Assembly: GCA_945859605.1 (NCBI GenBank)
Contig: OX243827.1
Span: forward strand, 25,329,002-25,393,001
From: Lumbricus rubellus
Lineage: Eukaryota > Annelida > Clitellata > Crassiclitellata > Lumbricidae
DNA: 64,000 nucleotides
Direction of reading: 5' to 3'
Below the pieces are notes generated by a model. That model was not told the DNA's origin. It worked only from the letters and a program-made list of their open reading frames with translations, and ran no database searches. Positions within the stretch are counted from its first letter, which is position 1. The number at the start of each line of letters is the position of its first letter. Shown piece by piece: positions 1 to 10,512 of this stretch. Position numbers and translations under genes: made by a program.

Positions 1-1245
1 GGATCAGGTAATATAATTGATCTCTTATCGGTGGTGTGGTGATGTTAGGAAGGAACAGTGACGTCTATAATAATTGCGTACTGAGAAAATTCCGATAAAC
101 CAAGGCCTTCTTTCGGTAGCAGGTAATAAGCGCATTAGGTTAAGAACTTGACTCTATTTACCATAGTTTACGTGGGTAGTACCGGTAAGGAGATCTTCAT
201 AATTTTATAGGCTATCGATTGACGTTTGCGTCTGGTTTATAGAGCGGATTGTCTGTATGTTTGTAGGTCCCTATGTGCACTTGTTATAGCGCCTCTTCAA
301 GACCGCTACTCAGAGGCGCTCCCGACTACAGCGCAGACACTGCATTTCACTCCGATGCTCTGAGCAATTGCGAGTGAAGGACTTGCCCAAGGTTCCTACG
401 CGGCGACTTGAGGTGGATTCGAACCTGCAACCCTTCGGCTGCAAGGCAACAAACATACCCATTACCCACTACACCACCGCGCTCCGCAAACTGTAGGATT
501 GCATTATTCGTAAACAAAACACTAAATCAGAAAGGTTTATTATGGACTGTAAACATAAGTTTCATTCTCTGGTGGTTGCCTGTCAGCTTCATTGCCCAAC
601 AAACGAATACACTATGCACCTACCTGTAAGCTGAAGTGTTGATAATACTATAAAGTTCGTGTTAATGGTCTCTCGTTTGATTGAAAACGTTATAAATTCT
701 ATAGAGTAACATAAATTGAAGCTGATGTAGGCCTACCGTAATAATTAATAGGCCTAATGTAGACCTCTGCCATTGTTTCAATTGCAACCTCGTAACTCAT
801 GGAACTGTATCACTCGTAGGTCATTCAGTAGACATTACTAACGCACTACTTCATATTATTTAGTTCTTTTAAAGTGCATCTACAGTGCACCACTGGTTTT
901 GTTTATTAGTTTATTTGAAATGTAGTAGATTCTTGTATGCACCTCAATTTTGACCTTAAGAAAAAAGAACCGATGGCACAGGAAGCTATTACAAACAGGA
1001 TATGTCTACTATTATAGACATGGTAGCTATTATACTACGAAGCTGGTAGCTACTACAAACAAGGTGGCTACTACAGACATGGTAGCTACCTACTGCAAAC
1101 TGGTGTTCTAATGTCAATTTATGTGGTTATGGAGATTGGATAACATCGGTGTAAATTTAGACTTCGAACGATGATTGGTCGACCTGTGAATGTTTGAAAA
1201 ATGTTTCAATATCGGCATAGCTTTCATTCAGCTGCATCGTAAGTA
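1..1245. repeat. Copy of the region upstream of chitinase A
   Basis: Matches 14074-14872 in order and orientation across several blocks (1-180, 508-740, 896-990, 1113-1245), interrupted here by a SINE. No gene is seen. Divergence is moderate. Confidence 0.65.
251..487 (-). mobile_element. tRNA-derived SINE, inverted copy
   Basis: On the minus strand it has the same head (GGTGGTGTAGTGG, GGTTCGAATCC) and tail (CGGGAGCGCCTCTGAGTAG, GGCGCTATAACAAG) as 31456-31683. It interrupts the duplicated block that matches 14074-14872. Confidence 0.75.
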
Positions 1246-1416
1246 TAATTGAGCTATTCGGTCTGAGAATTGACCTTGTATAATTGTCTTTATTCACTCT
1301 CAATCTACAACGACCGATATTGGCCTATTCTCTTCTTTTGACTCTCTCTATATTCCCGTATTCTTTAGACCTATGTAAAATTGCCGCGATCCATAGTTTG
1401 GAAAACGCTGACCTAA

Positions 1417-1690
1417 ATCAATCAATCAATCAAAATTTAGATAGCACCTCTTCAAAGTACCTACTCAAAGGCGCTCCCGGCCGACATCAAGCGGGAAAAA
1501 AACCCAGTCTTTAGCAGTTTGTGAAATTCAGAACAGCTTGGGAGGTGTCGCATAGTCAAGGAAAGTCCATTCCAGGTTGTTGGACCAACCACAGAGAACG
1601 AACGCCTCTGCATTGTCGCAGAGCGAGTTAAAGGAACCATTAAGTCACCATGGACAGCAGAGCGAAGTGCGCGGCGGCCTATGCAAGTGG
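1417..1690 (-). mobile_element. LINE 3' end, second copy
   Basis: The minus strand reads the same [11 protein letters not shown] segment, the same GGGAGCGCC tail and a (TTGA)n end (TCAATCAATCAATC on the plus strand at 1418). Small indels break the frame. It is inserted where the sister duplication unit (near 3755) has no LINE. Confidence 0.65.
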
Positions 1691-2239
1691 AAAGGGGGAG
1701 GCAGAGCTCACACAGATAAAGGACACTTCACATTCATAATTATATTTATAATGCACATTGATTTTATTATTTTGACCTAAGACTCCTTTTCTATATTTAT
1801 AATTTTGTTTATTGCTTAGCCTAAACTGACTTTTGTCCGCAACTTAATTGAGCGATTGCAATCTGCGTTCCGTCACCGGCGGCCTCAACTAGGGTATGTG
1901 ATAGCAATTTGGTCATAATCATTTGCAGTACCGGTATGCTAATCTAATTGTTCGCATGAACCATTGTGATGAGTCTACTGGCATAATTAGAATACCAAAA
2001 ACTAGACCACACTCATTATTTTCTATCAGGATGTTTTCTTATTCGAAACGTATTACAGGCCTCTGCTATTGCTCTAATAGACTAAAAGAGACGTTCCCCA
2101 TTCCCAATACCCATAAATGATTAGTGATCTGCCACTGTGTTGGGGATTGTTTGGAATGATATTATATAGCTGACTCTCATAGTAATTGTTTATCAATCTC
2201 AGGGTCGATTTGGTTCTTTTGTAGGGCAGCAGGCCTATA

Positions 2240-2398
2240 CGTCCGCTGGATGAAACGTCCACTGGATGAATCGTCCGGGATGAGCCGTCCGGGGACGAAT
2301 CGTCCGAGGATGAAACGTCCTGGGATGAAACGTCCACTGGATGAATCGTCCGGGATGAGCCGTCCGGGGACGAATCGTCCGAGGATGAAACGTCCGGA
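2240..2398. repeat. CGTCC minisatellite with higher-order pattern
   Basis: About eleven units of 14-16 bp each begin CGTCC (for example CGTCCACTGGATGAAT, CGTCCGAGGATGAAA). A block of about five different units is repeated as a set, so copies arose by block duplication. The sister locus (4470-4495) has only about two units. Confidence 0.8.
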
Positions 2399-3763
2399 TA
2401 CCTTAAAATGGTGTCGGCTCCATATAATACAGTAGTTATTATTTGTGTAGGATAATTGAGTAAAGGACGCTTATTCGTAATAGGTTTGGGGTTGTTGGGG
2501 ATGATCAACGTCAGGGTGAGAATTGCCACCAGTCTTTCTTAGGACGTCATAGTAAAGTCTTTATTAGCCACCCTAAGTCTGCCTAAGTCAATGGTTGACA
2601 GACCATCGAGTTATTTCTCGTCAATTCTTCTACTGGTCAACGTAGTACGGACTACCGAATGCCTCGAGTATTCTAAAAACCCTAAACATTGCATGACACC
2701 GACACTGGTGGCTGATCCATAGCCTAATACATGTTAGTGATGATCATGATGGTTCTCTGCCCGAAGGCAGGTTCATTGGCTTTACGCCCCTGGGGATGAG
2801 CTGAGTGATGTGGTTTCTCGTTGCCTTCCCCACAGACAATGATGGGTAAGCAACTTGCCCAAGATCGCTCCGCAGGAGCTTGCGCCTCTGCGTCCCACAC
2901 GTACTAACCTGAGATATCGAAATCTCTGAATGTCAACTCCCAGCCCGGGGCTTGAACCGCAGTCCGTTGTATCCAACAGACGAATGCCGTTCGCGCTTAC
3001 CGGTGTAGCTAACTAGGCTAGTTAGTAGCAATGCTCAAAACAAAGTATTTATAGGCCTATATAGTGGAAGTTTATTTGGAAAAATAAACACACTACAAAG
3101 TACACATGAAAGAAAAGAAGCATTCCAATAATCAAATTTCATAATGACTATAAAAGCCATTAGATGAGGATTAGCACCATCTTACCTGTATATCAAAACC
3201 TATTCCTATTATAATCAATTAATCATGCTATTTTTCTTCTTCTTTCTTTATCTTCCTCTATATATCATGATTAATGATTATAGTTGGAGCTATTACAGCC
3301 TACGCTGTAATTGTTTATCACTATTACTTGGTTCTTTGGTCGGGCCTACGTAAAACGGTGTAGTACTTACGTATAACTATGTCTGCAGGTTGCCTAAAGC
3401 GCAATACTGTGGTTCTCAAACGTCTCTGGGCCGGGAGCCACCTGTAAATATTGTGGGCCTGTGGCCGTCCCGAGAACCACTGAATAAAAGTAAACAACTT
3501 TTACTAAAATTTTCTTCGTAAATGATTATGCTGATTTACGGACACAGTTTTAAAAAGGCATATTTAAACATAGAAATGAAATCTGTGCCGAATCATAATA
3601 TTCAAATGTTTTTGCTCTGGTGTTTATAAGATGAATTTTTTAGAATTTACAAATAAATGACGAGAAATTAAATATTTTCAAAGAAATATGGCGACCCACT
3701 TGACAGAGCATCGCGACCCATATTTTTCCGCGATCCACAGTTTGGGAAACGCTGACCTAAAGG

Positions 3764-3948
3764 CATAGGCGTACGGGACATTTCAGCAGTGGGGGGGGGG
3801 CAAAGATTGAACTTCTGCCCGAAAAATATATCCGGAAAAAAGTTGACGACCTTTATTTAGTCGTTCGAAGCTGTGTTTGCCCGAAAACCAGACTTGCCCG
3901 AAGGTTGGGGGGCATTTTCCTTTCTGGACCCCGCCTCGTACGCCTATG
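3764..3948. mobile_element. hAT-like MITE (185 bp)
   Basis: Terminal inverted repeats CATAGGCGTACG / CGTACGCCTATG are bounded by a perfect 8-bp duplication CCTAAAGG (3756-3763 and 3949-3956). The interior has a poly-G run and TTGCCCGAAA motifs. A related, less complete copy lies near 14868-15060. Confidence 0.85.
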
Positions 3949-4886
3949 CCTAAAGGACACTTCACATTCATTATTATATTTATAATGCACATTGATTTTA
4001 TTATTTTGACCTGAGGCTCCTCTTTTCTATTTATAATTTGGTTTATTATGTCAACTGACATCAGATTCTGTCCGCAACTTAATTGAACGATTGCAATCTG
4101 CGCTCGATCACCGTTAGCCTCAATTAGGATCCGTGATAGCAGTTTGGTCATGATCATTAGCAGTACCGGTATGCTAATTCAATTGTTCACAGGAACCATT
4201 GTGATGAGTCTACTGGCACATATAATTACCAAACTAGACCACACTCATTATCTGCCAGGATGTTTTCTTATTCAAAACGTATTACAGGCCTCTGCTATTG
4301 CTCTAATCGACTAAAGGAGACGTTCCCCAATTATATACCCATGCATGAATGGTTAGAGACCTATCACTGGGTTGGGGGTTGTTGGGAATGATAATTATAT
4401 AGCCGACTCTCATAGTGATTGTTTATCAATCTCAGGGTCGATTTGGTTCTTTTGTAGGGCAGCAGGCCTATACGTCCGAGGATGAAACGTCCGGATACCT
4501 TATAATGGTGTCGGCTCCATATTATAATACAGTAGTTATTAATTGTGTAGGATAATTGAGTAAAGGACGCTTATTCGTAATAGGTTTGGGGTTGTTGGGG
4601 ATGATCAACATCAGGGTGAGAATAATTGCCACCAGTCTTTCTTAGGACGCCATAGTAAAGTCTTTATTAGCGACCCCAAGTCTGCATTTATGAGTCAATG
4701 GTTGACCGACCATCGAGTTATTTCTCGTAAATTCTCCTACTGGTCAATGTACATGCACATGTAGTACCGAATGCCTCGAGTATTCTAAAAACCCTAAACA
4801 TTACACGACACCGATAGGCCTATCGCACGCACCACACTGGGGCTGATCCATAATACCTGTTATTGGCAATGCTCAAAGCAAAGTAT

Positions 4887-4946
<60 letters not shown>

Positions 4947-5220
4947 GTTCTCTGCCCGTAGGCAGGTTCATTGGCTTTACGCCCCTAGGGATGAGATGAG
5001 TGAGGTGGTTTCCCGTTGCCTTCCCCACAGACAAGGATGGGTAAGCAATTTGCCCAAGGTCGCTCCGCAAGAGCTTGCGCCCTCCGTCCCACACGTGCTA
5101 GCCCGAGATATCTAAACCTCTAAATGTTAACTCCCAGCCTGGGGCTTGAACCGCAGTCCGTTGTATCCAACAGACGAATGCCGTTCGCGCTTACCGGTGT
5201 AGCTAACTAGGCTAGTTAGT
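4887..5220 (-). mobile_element. Second SINE-like family, (CAT)n-tailed
   Basis: On the minus strand it starts near GTTAGCTACACCGGTAAGCG, has a B-box-like GGTTCAAGCCCC (5141-5152) and ends in a long (CAT)n tract. A second copy is at 2742-3022 (B box 2947-2958). The A box is only approximate. Confidence 0.5.
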
Positions 5221-5290
5221 AGCAATGCTCAAAACAAAGTATTTATAGGCCTAGTGGAAGTTTATTTGGAAAAATAAACACACTACACAT

Positions 5291-7270
5291 GAAAGTGTTT
5301 GTTTCAACTCTTTCTCATCTAGGAGACTGGCCTATTAGGAATACTTTATTTTGGGACACCGGCCGGACTCTTACAGTTTAGAGCCAAAACAGTCCTTTGC
5401 TGTCCGGCGTGTGACGTGGTTGGTACAAAGCATTGGAATTTACTGCTTAGTCTGATCACTTCTATATAATAGCACCCAAAACTAACGTTAAGACTAATAT
5501 GTTTCAACTTCAACTTGCCACCCCGGCACATCTCGCTTTCTGGTGCCTCTGGTTAATCGGTTACCCCATTTCATCTCCATTTAGTTCTGTATAGGCCTAT
5601 TGTCTTTTGCTAATGTTTCTCATAATACGACAATTGATTGATTCCTTTAAGACAATGAGAAGAGCGCGATGGAAGTCACTAGATTTGTGTGGATTATGTT
5701 ATATTTAAACGGAAGACAGAAACTGTCTTATGTTTAGAATGTGTTGTTTCTTAGGCCTGTCGCCTATTCGATAGACTTCCGTGTAATTATTTATAAAATA
5801 TCGCATTAACTTAATACCTAGGTAGATTCTTTTCCTCTGAAAATTTACTTCTTTCAGTTTACCGGTATGCTTCTTAGCTTTTCCCAGCTTCGATGTTCCC
5901 TTCTGAATTTTTGGTAAACGTGTAGGCTATTTTAGTATGGTAAATTCTTCGCATGGGTTTCAGCGTTAGTCGAGTACCAGTCGGATTGACGAAAAGAGTT
6001 CTTTCTAAATAGAAGTCGGATTGATTAAACTAATTTCTATTGAGATAGAAGAAGGATTAATTAAAACAATCTTGCTGAAATTGAAGCTGGATTGATGAAC
6101 AATGATTTTAAATTAAATTAAAGTTATCTTGATGAAAAATATTTACTGACGAGATAGAAGCGGGATTTATCTAACTAATTCTTGCCTAAGCAGAAGCTGG
6201 ATCGGTGAAAAGGATTCTCGCCAAACTAGAAGTTGGATTGATTAAAAATAACAATTCTGCAGCGAGCGAAGATGAGCGAATAATGTACCATACTAAAATA
6301 CACGTTTACCGAATTTTTGAGCAGAACATAAGCTTAGTGGAATTAGTTTTATTATCTTTTACTAAATATAAAATACGAGGTGTAGGCTATAAAAAATACA
6401 GCCTGCAATGCAATTGCGCGTAAGAATTGTGAGGTCGTAGCTAGCACAATTTCTCCAAAGCTAAGCTGGATCTATGGCCATAGTCGATAACACGAGTCAT
6501 AGGTTTAAGCAAACTGTTTCACAGTACCGCATGAGAAACCGGAAGTCAACCATGGAGAGTCTGACAGTAGGCCATCGCTCAGAGTTAAGTGGTGGTTTTG
6601 TGTTAAAAGCGAATGGTGTCTAATATTGTCTATATCTATCGCAAATGCTTTGTATTATGCACCTTAGTGGATTAATGACGCTCAAAACAATATTTAAACT
6701 GCAACGTTCATTCAATGCATTTTACTCAATAATTAATTATCAATAGCTCAGCTGTGCGTTAAATAAAATGAACAAAAATTGTCAGACATGCATTTAATAA
6801 AATTAATCATGTTCTAAAGTCTAAACGGATTATGCATCTTCAAGGAATGCTGCGTACAAGTTGTTAAGTGACTCAATGTTTCTTTAAATTAATTTAGTAA
6901 TTGAACGTCACAAAAATATCAATGTATAGGCTAAATCGATGTTCGCTTCAAGTTAATTCGTAGTCAAGAGTATCTATAGTCCGTTAGAGAAGCAAGGTCG
7001 AGACCGATAGGTCAGATAAAAAAGAAGTAAAGTTAGGAATAATAAGAAAGGCTAAATAAATGCATTTTATAATGACATTCTGCAGGACATTAATATTGCA
7101 AGAGCTGCGAGAAGCACAACAAATCTTGGTAGTAGTTTCGAAAAACGAGACAATTGCGAGTGAGGCTAAGCCAGTCTCAGACTTCCAACAAGTCAACAAA
7201 ATTAAGTTCGCGGATGTCCCAGGATTCCCTGATGTATGGAAGGGGGACGTTGTGTATCGTTGATCTCCCT
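5291..7270. other. Gene-free region downstream of chitinase A
   Basis: I see no conserved coding exon. The sequence is AT-rich, with several loose tandem copies of a 'gaagctggattgatgaa'-like motif at about 5960-6240. Confidence 0.5.
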
Positions 7271-10200
7271 CTACAGACCGCAAGCCGCCTTCCGAGCTGG
7301 CGACAGGCCATCTGGCCAATTGCAGACCAGGATGGCGTCGTCGAAGTAGGTTCCGACACCACACGGGCTGATGTTGTCGTTACCATGCGCGCAGTTGTAG
7401 TAGGACGTGCATGAAGCCGGATTAGGATAGAGGCCATCGGCCCTCGATGAGCAAAATGAACCTGCGAAGAACAGTGTATTGTCTTATACTTCGCTGATTA
7501 AAAGAAAAATTAAGTTGGCTGACCGCAACTTATTGTACGAAGAGTGTAACAGAAAAATGGACTCAACAAGGGCTGTTACATTAACCTACTGGTAGCCTAA
7601 GTATTGAGGCGAGAAAGGCTGCCGAAAAAATCACCTTTTCCGGCAAAATTTTCTGACGACCTTTTCCTAATTTCCGCAATCTTCGACTATTTTCTACTCG
7701 TCATTACAACTCTCACTAAAAATTCTCTCCTTTTATTCTTTGCGAGGTGAGTTTAAGCTGCATAGACCTACCGCGTGTACCCTCGTGTAGTCTAACTGTA
7801 GTCCTGCTGTTTTGTGTCAGTTTGAAAATAAACGATGATTACTATGATGAACAATAATTATTAGGAATTACCTTACTGATAAGTAGGAGCAGACCTATCT
7901 ATTATATGTGACCTCTAGTCATCAAAACGTACCTGTTCCTAGTGTAGTCGTTGTAGTTGGTGTAGTTGTCGCTGGTCCGGTGTACGGAGTGGGCGTCGTG
8001 GTACTGCAAATGCAATCAGAAATTTATATAGCGCCACAATTATTTAAAGAAAACTGTTAAAGAATGTAGAAAATGTATATTTGGAAGGCGCAGAAATTCG
8101 AATATCGAAGTTAGGTCCAATAGATAAATTTACCAGTTTTGAAGGATTTTAAATGCAGGTTCAGTGTGATAATTGTAGAAAATACTTGGAAGGATCGGAC
8201 TATGATCCACTGATCCACTTTTAATCAGGGTGTGACAAACATACTTTACTATGGACCCCTACAAAAGACTGGGGGTTGAAACCCCACAACCCTTTCGGCA
8301 ATTCTTATCCTGTGCAGGACTAGGAATATTTTATCATCAAGCAGGGGTCTATAACTGCAATTGAGCAAAGGAACCTATGGTCATTTCTACAGGAGGGGCA
8401 AAAACGTAATGGACACTGTAAATTTTTAAGCAGTCTGCCGTCAGCATCATTAGGGGTGCAGCATGGTGAGAATTGCCGGGGTCATTCTTAGAACCCCATA
8501 GTAAAGTATGATTTTCACACCCAATTTCAAGTGAATCATAGTCAAACCCCAGTTACTTTTTCACAATTCTGACACTGAGTCAGAGGTAATAAAAAAAATC
8601 AACCAGAAGTAGGCTAACAATCTTACTATCGAATTCCCGGGGGTGCCATTGCTGGTACTTTGGCAGTAACAATTCCAAGCCTCGAGACAGGAGGAGGAGA
8701 CACAGATCATTCTTGGTATGACACAGCAACAGCAAAAATACCGGGTTAGCTTGAAATGCTTACACCGGCTCAAAAGAAGTTGCCATTTGCAATAACTTAC
8801 GTAGTCGTAGTAGTAGTCGCTGCGGGAGCTGCGGGGTCCTCGGTTGGGACGTAGCCAAGGGTGAATTGATTGAGGACGTTCAGAAGGGGGTAGGGACCGT
8901 TGCCACAGCTCGATCCAGTGAAGTCGTCAAGATCCAGGTTCCAGGTGATCCAACCTCCGTAGCCGTTGTTTTTGATGTAGTCAATCTGTTGAAGGACACA
9001 CACACATACATCTAGACTTAGGGGGATACAAAATATCCAGCTTGGTTTTTAAGTTGAAAGGCACAGCCCTAAGCTAAGTTTTAAATTATTTAAATAAATT
9101 AATATGAACGAAAGTATTACTTCAAGCTGACTATACGTTGCCTATAATCCCCCAGGGCAGTTGTGCTAAACTTTGAGGCGAGTAGCATACACGTTACAGT
9201 AGAATTTCTGACGACCTTTTTTTATTAGTCAACGATTGAATAATTGGTTTCGCGTCTAGAGTAAGTTGTTGACGCGTAGAACGCATTGCAATGCAGCACT
9301 GTCTCAGTGGACACGGTCACAGCGTTTAAGTAGAAGCAAGAAAATTGTGCTATTGAGCATTCCATGTTAATTTGCAGTGGTTCTAACATAGACCCTGGAT
9401 CATATGAATCACTGGTTAAATTAGATGTGTAAAAGAGACGCCCATTATCTTGACAGGTTGTGCTGACATAATAAGTGTCAGGCCGGTGTTGAGATTTGAA
9501 AAGAAGTGCCTTGACGTCGTCCATGACCGTCCAGTCACACTTTTAGCCTTTCTCTGAATAACTTAAAACCATTGTTAGATTATGTTGCAGTATGTTACCT
9601 TGGCTTGAAGGCTCTGCGTGTCGTCGTATCCAACCCATTGGTCTCCGTTGTAGGCGTATGGAGCCTGTTGCTCGGTAGAGTAGACGCGAGTGGCGCCTGG
9701 ATTCTTCAGGAAACTGCAAATCTGCCAAACACAACAAGTGCACAATTAGTATAGACATCGTCAGTTCATTCATTCACTCATTCACTATAAGGATTTATAT
9801 AGCGCCCCTTCAAGGGCAGCGAGAAGCGGGCTTGATTGGGCTGTAGAGTGTAGACCCATGAACGATGTAGCCTAGAGAAGTTGGCCTAGAAAGGCCAAAA
9901 TTGAGCCATGAGGCAGACCGAATGAGACATAAAGACATAAAGACTACTAAGATAGACTTCCGAACCTCGTAGTAGGACAGGAATCCTGCTTCTCTGGTGA
10001 AGGTTCCTGCTGTGCATGGTCCACGAACCGCTGCTCCAAGACCATTGTCAGCTGCATTCGTCAGCTGGAAGCAACGGCCATAGGTTCCAGTTCCTAGAAG
10101 CAGCTTTGACTTCGGGGCTCCAAGGCTGACCCAGTACCTGGCGGCGAAGTCCTAAGAACAGAAGACAATAAATATCGTCGAATCTGAATACGCTGCATCA

Positions 10201-10377
10201 CCCCTTTTAGTATAGTTTAGACGAGCAAGTCTCTGTCTGTCAGTCTGTATGTCTGTCTGTCTGTCTCTCTGTCTGTCTGTCTGACTATGTCTGTTTGTTT
10301 GTCTGTCTGCTTGTTTGTCTGTCAGTTTGTCTCTATCTCTCTCTGTCTGTCTCTGTCTCTGTTTCTATGTCTTTGTC

Positions 10378-10410
<33 letters not shown>

Positions 10411-10420
10411 TGTCTGTCTG

Positions 10421-10512
<92 letters not shown>

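Larger units (their letters stand above)
1384..3113. repeat. Local duplication, unit 1
   Basis: It shares long stretches with 3729-5290: the GTTTGGRAAACGCTGACC lead-in, the AAAGGACACTTCACATTC block, the region around 1930-2560, and the SINE-like block 2742-3022. It carries its own LINE insertion and an expanded CGTCC minisatellite. Confidence 0.65.
3729..5290. repeat. Local duplication, unit 2
   Basis: Diverged partner of 1384-3113. It lacks the LINE and most of the minisatellite but has a hAT-like MITE at the corresponding junction and a (TGA)n tract at 4887-4945. Confidence 0.65.

Noticed and set aside
2074..2529. 151-aa minus-strand frame with repeated SSDDSSPDGSS blocks
   Set aside because: The repeat protein is just the CGTCC minisatellite translated. 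The sister unit near 4470 lacks it, and there is no splice or family support.
3405..3754. A further complete hAT (Charlie-like) element with GTGGTTCTCAAAC and GTTTGGGAAAC ends
   Set aside because: The ends look right, but I found no convincing 8-bp target duplication, so it is not listed as a feature.
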